Shown here one piece after another: positions 8,012 through 15,348 of a DNA stretch of 17,679 nucleotides. Numbering within the stretch: the first letter of the stretch is position 1; each line of letters opens with the position of its first letter. The notes under the pieces are model-generated. The model made no database searches. It had not been told where the DNA came from and saw only the letters and a list, made by a program, of their open reading frames with translations. The translations under genes and the position numbers were made by a program. The DNA comes from Nocardioides sp. (GTDB lineage Bacteria > Actinomycetota > Actinomycetes > Propionibacteriales > Nocardioidaceae). The stretch lies in the NCBI GenBank assembly GCA_021166815.1, contig JAJPEO010000325.1, positions 1 through 17,679 on the forward strand, written 5' to 3'.

Positions 8012-8025
8012 TGAAACGCGTTCCA
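8012..8025. promoter_or_regulatory. KstR-like operator between WS/DGAT and esterase genes
   Basis: TGAAACGCGTTCCA matches TnnAACnnGTTnnA at every fixed position. The 14 bases from 8011 to 8024 are identical to 15348-15361 in front of the kstR gene. As the only such site in this divergent region it could serve both genes. Confidence 0.75.
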
Positions 8026-8042
8026 GTTCTGGTACCGGCCGG

Positions 8043-8048
8043 TAAATT
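8043..8048 (+). promoter_or_regulatory. Predicted -10 box of the esterase gene
   Basis: TAAATT lies 7 bases before the GTG at 8056, which would put the transcript start at the start codon (leaderless). The -35 region 17 bases upstream (8020-8025) falls inside the operator and is a poor match to consensus. This is a prediction by eye. Confidence 0.35.
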
Positions 8049-8055
8049 GTGCTCC

Positions 8056-9345
8056 GTGGGATATCTGCGCCGCCAAGCCGTCATTGCTGCCCTGACCGCC
8101 AACGCCCTGCGTCCCCCTCGTGGGTTCCGCGCAGGCATCCCGGCCTTCGCCGCGGGATGGTTCTCCAGCGAGCTGGCGCCACACCTGCTGACGCTCTCCG
8201 CTGTCGACACCGCCCTCCACGTCGCGCGCAAGGGCAGCCCGCGCAGCCGCGCAGGGCTCGCCCTGGCGGCCGTGAGCACGCTGGGCATCGCCCGCCTCAT
8301 CAAGGGCAGCCGGGGCGTCAACGACGTGGCCGAGAAGGCGCTCGTCGAGGGGCTGGGAGTCGACTACGTCGACCAGCTCGACGCACCCCCGAGCCCGGCC
8401 GACCTGCGCCGCCCGTGGCGCCAGGTGGTCAACCCCTTCGACTTCCACACCGAGGGGATCCGGGTCGTGCGCAACATCCCCTACACCGACGCCGGCCGAC
8501 GCGGCATGCTCGACATCTGGATGCCGCGCGAGACGCCCGTCGACGCCCCGGTGCTGCTCCAGGTCCACGGCGGCGGCTGGGCGATCGGCAGCAAGGACGA
8601 CCAGGGCAAGCCCCTCATGAGCCTCATGGCGAGCAAGGGGTGGATCTGCGTGGCCATCAACTACCGGCTGGCCCCGCGCAACCCCTGGCCGGCCCACATC
8701 ATCGACGTCAAGCGGGCCATCGCCTGGATCCGCGAGCACATCGGCGAGTACGGCGGCGACCCGCGCTACCTCGCCATCACCGGCGGCTCGGCCGGCGGCC
8801 ACCTCACCGCGCTCGCGGCCCTGACGCCCAACGACCCCCAGTTCCAGCCGGGATTCGAGGAGGCCGACACGCACGTGGAGGCCGCAGTGCCGTTCTACGG
8901 CGTCTACGACTGGGCGGGCTCGACGGGCCTGAGGAACGCCACGGACATGCGTGACTCCTTCCTCGCCCCCCGCATCGTGCAGAAGACCTGGCAGGAGGCG
9001 CCCGAGGTCTACGAGGCCGCCTCCCCCATCCTGCGGATCACCCCGGACGCACCCGACTTCTTCGTGCTGCACGGCGAGTACGACACGCTCGTGTCGGTCG
9101 ACCAGGCCCGCCTCTTCGTGGAGAAGCTCAAGGCCACCTCGAAGCACTCGGTGGTCTACGCCGAGCTGCCCGGTGCCCAGCACGCCTTCGAGGTGTTCCA
9201 CTCGACCCGGTCGGCCTCGGCGGTGCGCGCGGTCTCGCGCTACCTCAACTGGCACTGGAACACCTGGCGCCACGGCCTGCCCGTGGACGCCGACGTCTCC
9301 CCCGAGGAGATCAGCACGCCGGTGGCGCAGCCCGCGACCGACTGA
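8056..9345 (+). CDS. HSL-family esterase/lipase (LipQ/LipM-like) with hydrophobic N-terminus
   Basis: 429-residue hormone-sensitive-lipase type hydrolase. About 110 N-terminal residues include hydrophobic stretches (IPAFAAGWFSSELAPHLLTL, 28-47; AGLALAAVSTLGIARLI, 66-82) that could bind or cross the membrane; mycobacterial LipM/LipO/LipQ have a similar front part. The catalytic domain has the oxyanion motif HGGGW (171-175), Ser245 in GGSAGG, Asp343 in HGEYDTLV and His376 in GAQHAFEVF. A frame open from a GTG at 8011 would start inside the operator, so I prefer the GTG at 8056, 7 bases after a -10 like box. It probably hydrolyses an acyl ester. Given its divergent acyltransferase partner, a steryl ester or storage lipid is a fair guess, but nothing in the sequence fixes the substrate. 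Confidence 0.88.
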   Translation: MGYLRRQAVIAALTANALRPPRGFRAGIPAFAAGWFSSELAPHLLTLSAVDTALHVARKGSPRSRAGLALAAVSTLGIARLIKGSRGVNDVAEKALVEGLGVDYVDQLDAPPSPADLRRPWRQVVNPFDFHTEGIRVVRNIPYTDAGRRGMLDIWMPRETPVDAPVLLQVHGGGWAIGSKDDQGKPLMSLMASKGWICVAINYRLAPRNPWPAHIIDVKRAIAWIREHIGEYGGDPRYLAITGGSAGGHLTALAALTPNDPQFQPGFEEADTHVEAAVPFYGVYDWAGSTGLRNATDMRDSFLAPRIVQKTWQEAPEVYEAASPILRITPDAPDFFVLHGEYDTLVSVDQARLFVEKLKATSKHSVVYAELPGAQHAFEVFHSTRSASAVRAVSRYLNWHWNTWRHGLPVDADVSPEEISTPVAQPATD

Positions 9346-9368
9346 GGGCTTCGGCCCCGGCCACGGGG
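9346..9368. terminator. Short overlapping hairpins between convergent genes
   Basis: Directly after the esterase stop, GGGC-TTCG-GCCC (9346-9357) forms a 4-base stem with a stable UUCG tetraloop. The alternative CCCCG-GCCA-CGGGG (9355-9368) forms a 5-base stem. The two structures compete. The whole gap to the dehydrogenase stop is only 28 bases, so it may end transcription from both sides. No U-tract is present. Confidence 0.45.
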
Positions 9369-9373
9369 ACCGG

Positions 9374-11515
9374 TCAGCGTGGCAGCCCCAGGATCCGCTC
9401 CGCCGCCACGTTGCGCAGGATCTGCGTGGTGCCGCCGGCGATCGACAGGCATCGGGTGAGGAGCATCTCGTGGAGCGCCTGCTCGACGTCCTCCCCGCCC
9501 AGCAGCACCCGCTCGCCGAGCAGGTCGACGAGCAGCTCGGAGGCGTCCTGCCGGTTGCGCACTCCCAGGATCTTGGCCACGGCCGACTCCACGCCGGGTC
9601 CCTGCCCCGAGAGTGCCTTGAGGGTGGTTCGCGTGCCGAGCAGCGCGCACACGGTCGACAGGGCCACGGCGTGGCCCACGCGGACGCGATCGCGTGACGG
9701 GGAGTCCTCCCGCAGCGCCGCCACGGCGCCTTCCGTGCTGGCGCCGAGACGGGTGCCGGCCATGGCCACGCGCTCGTTGGCGAGGGTGGTCCGGGCCAGG
9801 CGCCACCCGTCCCCCGGCTCACCGACCACGCAGTCGTCGGGGACGAACACGTCGTCGAGGAACACCTCGTTGAACATCGCGTCGCCGGTCATCTCGCGCA
9901 GCGGCCGGATGTCGATCCCGGGAGACGTCATGTCGACGAGGAAGTACGTGATCCCCCTGTGCTGGGGCACCTCGGTGTCGGTGCGCGCCAGGCAGATCGC
10001 CCACTCAGCCGACCGGGCCAGCGACGTCCACACCTTCTGCCCGCTCAGGCGCCACCCCCCACGGTCGTCGTCGCGCACCGCGCGCGTGCGCAGCGAGGCG
10101 AGGTCCGAGCCCGCTCCCGGCTCGGAGAACAGCTGGCACCAGCGCAGCTCACCCGCCAGGCTCGGGCGGACGAAGCGCTCGCGCTGGGCCTCGGTGCCGT
10201 GCGACAGGATCGTCGGCACGGCCCACGCGGCGATCTTCAGGTCAGGGCGCTCGACGCCGGCGGCGGTCAGCTCCTCGTCGACCACGAGCTGGGTGAGCGG
10301 GTCGGCCCCCAGTCCGTAGGGCTCGGGCCAGTGCGGCACCAGCAGGCCGGTGTCCACCAGGGCTGTGCGTGGGTCCGCCGCCGAGACGACCCGGTCCACC
10401 AGCCCTCGCACGCGGGGGCGGACGTCGGCGTCCCGGCCTTCGAGGTCGAGCGCCAGGGAGCGGCGTACGCCCGCGGCAGCGAGGCCGGCGAGCACCTCGG
10501 CGTGGCCGTCGCCCGAGCCCAGCAGGGCGCGCAGGGAGTGCGCCCGACGGAGGTAGAGGTGGACGTCGTGCTCGAAGGTGAACCCGATACCGCCGAGCAC
10601 CTGGACGGCGTCCTGCGCGACTCGCACGGCACCGTCGAGGGCGACGGCCCCCGCGACGACGGCCGCGAAGCGGGCCTGCTCGGCGTCTCCCGAGTCGAGG
10701 GCCTCCGCTGCGTCCCAGGCGACGGCGGTCACCGACTCGGCCGTCTCGAGCATCTGCGCGCACAGGTGCTTGATCGCCTGGAAGCTGCCGATGGGGGCAC
10801 CGAACTGCTCGCGGACCTTGGCGTACGCGACGGCCGTGTCGAGGCACCATCGGGCTACCCCGCTGGCCTCGGCGGCGGCGAGGGCGAGGGCGATCTCCCG
10901 CACCCGCGCGGCGGTCACGCCGCCGACCTCCACCGCGTCGGCGAGGGCGATGTCGACGTGGGCCGTTCCGGCCCGCCGTGTCAGGTCGAGCCCGGCAACG
11001 GGAGCCAGGTCGACGCGGGCCGCGGGCAGCAGGAACCAGCGCTCGGGCTCTCCCGCCGCGCCCGCCAGCACGTACGCCACACCGGCGGCGTCCCAGATCA
11101 TCGCGAGGTCGCCGCACAGGCGGTCCCCGGCGACGCGCAACGCAGGAGTGGCGGCGATCGCCACGGCTGCACCCTCCCCGAGCAGCGGTGACGACGCCTC
11201 GTCGTCGCGGCGCGCCGCCACGGCCGTGGCCGTGGACCACAGGGGTCCCGGCACCAGGCCGTGCGCACAGGCCTCGAGGGCCACCGCGACGTCGGCCATG
11301 CTCCCACCGCCGCCGCCGAGGGACTCGTCCAGTCCGATCGTCGGGACGCCGAGGTCGACCAGCCCCTCCCAGGCTCGGGACAGGCCCTCGCCGTTGGCGT
11401 ACGGGTCCGCGTCCCCCTCAGCGGCTCGTACGGCTGCGACGAGGTCCGCGCCTGCCGCCCACTCACGCAGGCTGCGGCCCAGCTCGACGTGCTCCTCGGT
11501 GATGCCAATCGCCAC
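9374..11515 (-). CDS. fadE34: Fused two-domain acyl-CoA dehydrogenase, FadE34/ChsE3-like
   Basis: FAD enzyme for the alpha,beta-dehydrogenation step of steroid side-chain CoA esters. The 713-residue chain holds two dehydrogenase units in one polypeptide, like M. tuberculosis FadE34 (711), where a single chain replaces the usual alpha/beta heteromer. Unit one (about 1-345) has REQFGAPIGSFQAIKH (235-250) and GGIGFTFEHDVHLYLRRA (308-325). Unit two (about 385-713) has FSEPGAGSDLASL (463-475), GQKVWTS and the tail AGGTTQILRN. Glu581 in LANERVAMAG aligns with the catalytic base of isovaleryl-CoA dehydrogenase. The matching helix in unit one (REIALALAAAEASG, 206-219) has Ala there, so only one half looks catalytic. 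I chose the GTG at 11515, preceded by GAGGGG; an open ATG at 11548 lies beyond the operator. FadE6/FadE22-type fusions are alternatives, but the operator favours FadE34. Confidence 0.87.
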   Translation of the reverse strand: MAIGITEEHVELGRSLREWAAGADLVAAVRAAEGDADPYANGEGLSRAWEGLVDLGVPTIGLDESLGGGGGSMADVAVALEACAHGLVPGPLWSTATAVAARRDDEASSPLLGEGAAVAIAATPALRVAGDRLCGDLAMIWDAAGVAYVLAGAAGEPERWFLLPAARVDLAPVAGLDLTRRAGTAHVDIALADAVEVGGVTAARVREIALALAAAEASGVARWCLDTAVAYAKVREQFGAPIGSFQAIKHLCAQMLETAESVTAVAWDAAEALDSGDAEQARFAAVVAGAVALDGAVRVAQDAVQVLGGIGFTFEHDVHLYLRRAHSLRALLGSGDGHAEVLAGLAAAGVRRSLALDLEGRDADVRPRVRGLVDRVVSAADPRTALVDTGLLVPHWPEPYGLGADPLTQLVVDEELTAAGVERPDLKIAAWAVPTILSHGTEAQRERFVRPSLAGELRWCQLFSEPGAGSDLASLRTRAVRDDDRGGWRLSGQKVWTSLARSAEWAICLARTDTEVPQHRGITYFLVDMTSPGIDIRPLREMTGDAMFNEVFLDDVFVPDDCVVGEPGDGWRLARTTLANERVAMAGTRLGASTEGAVAALREDSPSRDRVRVGHAVALSTVCALLGTRTTLKALSGQGPGVESAVAKILGVRNRQDASELLVDLLGERVLLGGEDVEQALHEMLLTRCLSIAGGTTQILRNVAAERILGLPR

Positions 11516-11533
11516 GGGGTCCCCTCGCGAAAC

Positions 11534-11547
11534 TAGAACGTGTTCCA
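11534..11547. promoter_or_regulatory. KstR-like operator between the dehydrogenase and the O-methyltransferase-like gene
   Basis: TAGAACGTGTTCCA fits TnnAACnnGTTnnA at every fixed position and is close to the hsaA-side site. The single palindrome lies 18 bases from the dehydrogenase GTG and 13 from the methyltransferase GTG. It could control both divergent genes. Confidence 0.8.
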
Positions 11548-11560
11548 CATACTAGTGTCC

Positions 11561-12241
11561 GTGCCCGTGCCCGAGAACCCCGCGTCCAGCGACATGCTCC
11601 CCGACGACCTGCTCCCCCACGCTCGGGCGGCCAAGGGCTTCATGCCCGAGGCCGAGGGCATGCTGCTGCACCGTTGGGCCCGTCGTCGCCTGCCCCACGG
11701 ACCGGCGCTGGAGGTGGGCACGTACTGCGGGAAGTCGGCCATCTGGCTGGGCGGCGCGGCCCGTGAGGTGGGTGGCACGGTCATCACTATCGACCACCAC
11801 CGCGGGTCGGAGGAGAACCAGGCCGGCTGGGAGCACCACGACACCTCGCTGGTCGACCCCGCCCTGGGCCTGATGGACACCCTGCCCACGTTCCGCCGCA
11901 CCGTCTTCGAGGCCGGCCTGGAGGAGCACGTGGTGGCCGTCGTCGGCCGCTCCGAAGCGGTGAGCCGCTGGTGGAGCACTCCCCTGTCCCTGCTCTTCAT
12001 CGACGGAGGTCACGGCGTGGAGCCCGCTCGCGCGGACTTCCGCGGCTGGCCGCAGTGGGTGATGGCCGGGGGCGTCCTCGTGATCCACGACGTGTTCCCC
12101 GACCCGGCCGACGGCGGCCGCCCGCCCTACGAGGACATCTACCTGCCGGCGCTGGCGAGCGGGTCCTTCGAGGAGGTCGACGCCGAGGGGTCGATGCGCG
12201 TGCTACAGCGCACGCGCGGCGACGCCGGCGACGCGCTCTGA
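11561..12241 (+). CDS. Class I SAM methyltransferase, Methyltransf_24-like, target unknown
   Basis: 226-residue Rossmann methyltransferase-like protein. Motif I is ALEVGTYCGKSAIWL, followed by the acidic strand end TVITIDHHRGSEENQ. A later strand reads LSLLFIDGGH and the motif VLVIHDVFPDP follows; the IDGGH and IHD pair is typical of cephalosporin hydroxylase/Methyltransf_24 O-methyltransferase relatives. There is no leader or membrane segment. The start is uncertain: GTG codons in frame at 11540, 11555, 11561 and 11567 and an ATG at 11594 are possible. I chose 11561 since a -10 like CATACT (11548-11553) sits 7 bases ahead and the 11540 codon lies in the operator. The 3' end overlaps the converging toroid gene by 39 bases. 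The substrate is unknown; its neighbours suggest a sugar or glycolipid. Confidence 0.75.
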   Translation: MPVPENPASSDMLPDDLLPHARAAKGFMPEAEGMLLHRWARRRLPHGPALEVGTYCGKSAIWLGGAAREVGGTVITIDHHRGSEENQAGWEHHDTSLVDPALGLMDTLPTFRRTVFEAGLEEHVVAVVGRSEAVSRWWSTPLSLLFIDGGHGVEPARADFRGWPQWVMAGGVLVIHDVFPDPADGGRPPYEDIYLPALASGSFEEVDAEGSMRVLQRTRGDAGDAL

Positions 12242-13321
12242 GGCTTCGTCGGGGCAGCCACAGTCACCGTGGAGGTCCGGGATCTCCGGACCGAACGTGA
12301 CCCCGCGCATGATGTCGGCCCCCGGGGTCGCGTGCGCCAGGGCATCGACGGCGAGCACGACGGCCGCGGCGGTGTAGGTCGTCTGCTCGTGCGGCCAGTG
12401 GACGTCCTTGTCGAACACCCAGCCGGTCCAGTACGAGCCGTTCTCGTGCCGCAGGTGCTGCATCGACTCCAGCATCTCGCGGGCGCGGACGCGGTCCCCG
12501 AGCCCGTCGAGCGCCATGGCGAGCTCACAGGTCTCTGCGCCGGTCACCCAGTCGTTGTCCGAGACGCACCGCACGCCGAGACCCGGCACGACGAACTCGT
12601 CCCACCGGGCGTCGATGAGCGCGCGCCCCTGCTCGCCGCGCACCGCGCTGCCGAGCACGGGGTAGTACCAGTCCATCGACCAGCGGGACTTGTCCATGAA
12701 CCGGTCCGGATGGGCCCGCAGCGCGTGGGCGAGCCGGCCCGCCGCAAGCTCCCACTCCGGCTGCGGGTCCTCGAGCAGCTCGGCGATCGCGAGACCGGCC
12801 CGGAGCGAGTGGAAGATGCTCGCCGAGCCCGTCAGCAGGGCCTCGGCGTTGACCTTGGCCGGACGACCGTCGTGCCACTCCTGCGACCAGGCGATGCCAC
12901 CGAACGGCAGCTGCATGCCCACGACGAAGTCCAGGGCACGGCGCACGGTGGGCCAGTAGCGGCGTACGAACGCCAGCTCGCGCCGCACCAGCCAGTGGTG
13001 CCACACGCCCACGGCGAGGTAGGCCGTCATGTTGGTCTCGCCGCTGGCGTCCTCGACGACGCCGGCGACGATCTTGAGCGGCACCGAGCCGTCCTCACGC
13101 TGCACGGTCGGCACCCAGGCGTAGGCACGCTCGGCGGCCTCGACCTGCCCGCCGACGAGCATCGCCATGGCGCCCTCGACGTGGTTCCACACGTCGGTGT
13201 GCTCGCCGGGGGCCCACGGGACGGCTCCGGTGGGCTCCATCATCTCGGCGATGGTCTCGGCAGTGCGGGCGACCTCGGCCGCGCTCAGCACGCCCTCGAG
13301 CTCGGGAACGTCAGGACGCAT
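12203..13321 (-). CDS. Alpha/alpha-toroid protein (six-hairpin glycosidase/prenyltransferase-like), function unknown
   Basis: 372-residue, all-helical protein with repeated aromatic and acidic segments typical of (alpha/alpha)6 barrels. Such proteins are often automatically named prenyltransferases. Notable segments are DVWNHVEGAMAM (43-54), TNMTAYLAVGVWHHW (97-110 region), AWSQEWHDG (144-152), WSMDWYYPVLGS (214-225), SDNDWVTGAETCELAMAL (254-271) and WPHEQTTYTAAAVVLA (309-324). Conserved-looking acids are Glu49, Asp257, Glu263 and Glu312. The DxDD motif of class II terpene cyclases is absent, and the WPHEQTTYTAAA helix recalls GH15-like six-hairpin enzymes. A glycoside-active enzyme is therefore my preferred reading, with low certainty. 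The C-terminus has a Cys pair (GDCGCPDE, 352-359). The ATG at 13321 overlaps the upstream methyltransferase by 11 bases, so it is the last gene of the GT4 operon. Confidence 0.75.
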   Translation of the reverse strand: MRPDVPELEGVLSAAEVARTAETIAEMMEPTGAVPWAPGEHTDVWNHVEGAMAMLVGGQVEAAERAYAWVPTVQREDGSVPLKIVAGVVEDASGETNMTAYLAVGVWHHWLVRRELAFVRRYWPTVRRALDFVVGMQLPFGGIAWSQEWHDGRPAKVNAEALLTGSASIFHSLRAGLAIAELLEDPQPEWELAAGRLAHALRAHPDRFMDKSRWSMDWYYPVLGSAVRGEQGRALIDARWDEFVVPGLGVRCVSDNDWVTGAETCELAMALDGLGDRVRAREMLESMQHLRHENGSYWTGWVFDKDVHWPHEQTTYTAAAVVLAVDALAHATPGADIMRGVTFGPEIPDLHGDCGCPDEASERVAGVAARAL

Positions 13322-14075
13322 TGATCGCGGGGGCCTCGGGCTTGCGGAAGTACAGGACCAGGCTCTTGCCGATCATCGGGTCGAGGACCTTGCCGGCGAC
13401 CTGCAGCGTCCTGGGGTTCTTCATGATCTCCCACACGAGGAGCTTGTGGTAGGCCCGAGCCAGCGGGTGCTGGTCGTTCTCGACCCCCACCGCGCACTTG
13501 ATCCACCAGTACGGCGTGTGCAGGCCGTGGGCGTAGTCGCGGCCGAGGTACTCCATCGCCTCGCCCGGGGTGCCGTCGTTGAAGCGCCCCGCCTTGGTGA
13601 CCTTGTCGACCAGCTCCTCCGCGGTGTAGATGCGGATGTGGCCCCCCTCGGCGTTGTGGTAGTCGTCGGAGAGCTTCCAGTTGATGACCTCGGGCAGCCA
13701 GCGCGGCACGGTGATCGCCATCGTGCCGCCGGGACGCAGCACGCGTACGAGCTCCTTGATGGCCTCGACGTCGGAGTGGATGTGCTCGAGCACCTCGGCG
13801 CACACGATGCGGTCGAACTCGCCGTCGGCGAAGGGCAGCGCCAGGGCGTCGCCCTCCTTGACGTCGGCCTCGGCGCCCTCGGGCACCTCGCCGGCCTCCT
13901 TCATCGCCGCGAACCACTCGCGCACGGTGGCCAGCTCGTCGGCGTCACGGTCGAAGGCGATGACGTCGGCGCCGCGCTTGTACATCTCGAAGGCGTGGCG
14001 CCCGGCGCCGCAGCCCATGTCGAGCACGCGCTCGCCCGGGCGCAGGCCCAGGCGGTCGAAGTCAACGGTCAGCAC
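13311..14075 (-). CDS. Class I SAM-dependent methyltransferase (Methyltransf_11/25 type)
   Basis: 254-residue methyltransferase. Motif I is VLDMGCGAGRHAFEM (17-31), the acidic residue after strand 2 is Asp42 (IAFDRDADEL), and motif II is GDALALPFADGEFDRIVCAEVLEHI (its parts at 75-99). Motif III RVLRPGGTMAITVPRWLPE follows at 111-129. The C-terminal 120 residues carry aromatic segments (TPYWWIKCAVG, YHKLLVWEIMK) that probably form the acceptor pocket. The GTG at 14075 is chosen because AGGAGG lies 9 bases upstream; a much longer open frame reaching 14285 is only the reading shadow of the glycosyltransferase gene. It overlaps the glycosyltransferase by 14 bases and the toroid gene by 11. The acceptor is unknown; a glycosylated product of the GT4 neighbour is plausible. 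Confidence 0.85.
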   Translation of the reverse strand: MLTVDFDRLGLRPGERVLDMGCGAGRHAFEMYKRGADVIAFDRDADELATVREWFAAMKEAGEVPEGAEADVKEGDALALPFADGEFDRIVCAEVLEHIHSDVEAIKELVRVLRPGGTMAITVPRWLPEVINWKLSDDYHNAEGGHIRIYTAEELVDKVTKAGRFNDGTPGEAMEYLGRDYAHGLHTPYWWIKCAVGVENDQHPLARAYHKLLVWEIMKNPRTLQVAGKVLDPMIGKSLVLYFRKPEAPAINAS

Positions 14076-15324
14076 GGTGGTTCTCCTCCTGCTCACGCCG
14101 GAAGTCGGCGATGGTCTCCTCGTAGGCGGCGGCGGTCGCCTCGGCGACGGCTCGCCAGCTGAACAGCTCCTGGACGCGGCGACGGCCCGCCTGGCCCATC
14201 CGCTCGCGGCGCGCGGGGTCGTCGAGCAGCGCCGCCAGCGCCTGCTCGAGCTCACCGACGTCGCCGGGCGTGACCAGGTCGGCACACTCGCCGTCCGCGC
14301 CGACGACCTCCGGGATCGCTCCGGCGCGCGAGACCACCAGCGGCGTGGCGCACGCCATCAGCTCGGCGGTGGGCAGCGAGAAGCCCTCGTAGAGCGACGG
14401 GACGCAGGCGATCTCGGCCGATCCCATGACCTTGACCAGCTCGTCGTCGCTCACGCCGTTGACGAACGTGACGTGCTCGGCGATGCCCAGGCGGTCGATG
14501 AGCTGCTCGGTGCGCCCACCGGGCTCGGGACGCGTCACCAGGACGAGCGAGACGTCGCGCTCGGTGCGGAGCTTGGCGAAGGCCTCGAGCAGCGTCGCGA
14601 TGCCCTTCATCGGGGCGTCCGCGCTCGCCATCGCCAGGATGCGGCCGGGAACGCGCGGCTCGGTCGGCGGCGCGAAGACGTCGTCGACGCCCAGCAGGAT
14701 CGTCCTCATCCGCGCGGGGTCGACCCCGAAGTCGCGGGCGATGTCGCGGCGGGAGGACTCCGAGGGCGTCAGGACCATGCGCACGCGGCGCGCGACCTTG
14801 CCCTGCATGCGCAGGAAGCCGTACCAGCGGCGCAGCGACATCTTCTTGCGCAGCGTCGGCGCCGTCGCGAGGTCGATCTCGCGGTCGACGGTGATGGGGT
14901 GGTGGATCGTCGCGATCACCGGGAGGCCGTAGTCCTCGAGGTCCATGATCCCGGTGCCGAGCACCTGGTTGTCGTGGGCGATGTCGAAGTCGGCGGCACG
15001 CTCCTCGAACAACCGCGAGATGCGGCTGCTGAAGGTCTTCGGCTCCGGGAAGCCGGCGGTGCACATGGTGAGGAACTCCTCGACGTCGATGAGGTCGCGG
15101 AACTCCTTGGGCTTCGGGATGCGGAACGGGTCGGGCTCGCGGTAGAGGTCGAGGCTCGGCACCTTGGTCAGCCGCACGCCCTCGTCGAGCTCGGGGTAGG
15201 GCTGGCCGGAGAACACCTCGACCTCGTGACCGAGTCGGACCAGCTCACGGCTGAGGTGGCGGATGTAGATGCCCTGACCGCCGCAGTGGGGCTTGCTCCG
15301 GTAGGAGAGCATGGCAATGCGCAA
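14062..15324 (-). CDS. GT4-family glycosyltransferase, first gene of a KstR-linked operon
   Basis: 420-residue retaining glycosyltransferase of GT-B fold. The N-terminal Rossmann domain begins MRIAMLSYRSKPHCGGQGIY, with the donor-loop motif GGQGIY at 15-20. The C-terminal nucleotide-sugar domain (about 205-400) has ILLGVDDVFAPP, ILAMASADAPMKGIATLLEA (229-248) and the EX7E motif Glu313 to Glu321 in EGFSLPTAE. No membrane segment is seen, so it acts in the cytosol or at the inner membrane surface. The start is a TTG at 15324 with AAAGGG 9 bases ahead; the ATG at 15312 would cut the first beta strand. It heads a minus-strand operon with a methyltransferase and a toroid protein. The KstR-like site ends 24 bases upstream, so steroid control is likely. 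Donor and acceptor cannot be deduced. Confidence 0.87.
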   Translation of the reverse strand: MRIAMLSYRSKPHCGGQGIYIRHLSRELVRLGHEVEVFSGQPYPELDEGVRLTKVPSLDLYREPDPFRIPKPKEFRDLIDVEEFLTMCTAGFPEPKTFSSRISRLFEERAADFDIAHDNQVLGTGIMDLEDYGLPVIATIHHPITVDREIDLATAPTLRKKMSLRRWYGFLRMQGKVARRVRMVLTPSESSRRDIARDFGVDPARMRTILLGVDDVFAPPTEPRVPGRILAMASADAPMKGIATLLEAFAKLRTERDVSLVLVTRPEPGGRTEQLIDRLGIAEHVTFVNGVSDDELVKVMGSAEIACVPSLYEGFSLPTAELMACATPLVVSRAGAIPEVVGADGECADLVTPGDVGELEQALAALLDDPARRERMGQAGRRRVQELFSWRAVAEATAAAYEETIADFRREQEENHRADR

Positions 15325-15348
15325 CTGAGCACGCCCTTTCCAGTAAAG

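Noticed and set aside
14076..14285. N-terminal extension of the second methyltransferase (open to an ATG at 14285)
   Set aside because: The 70 extra residues are Arg/Ser/Pro-rich and lie out of frame inside the glycosyltransferase gene; a GTG with AGGAGG at the correct distance gives the proper family N-terminus.
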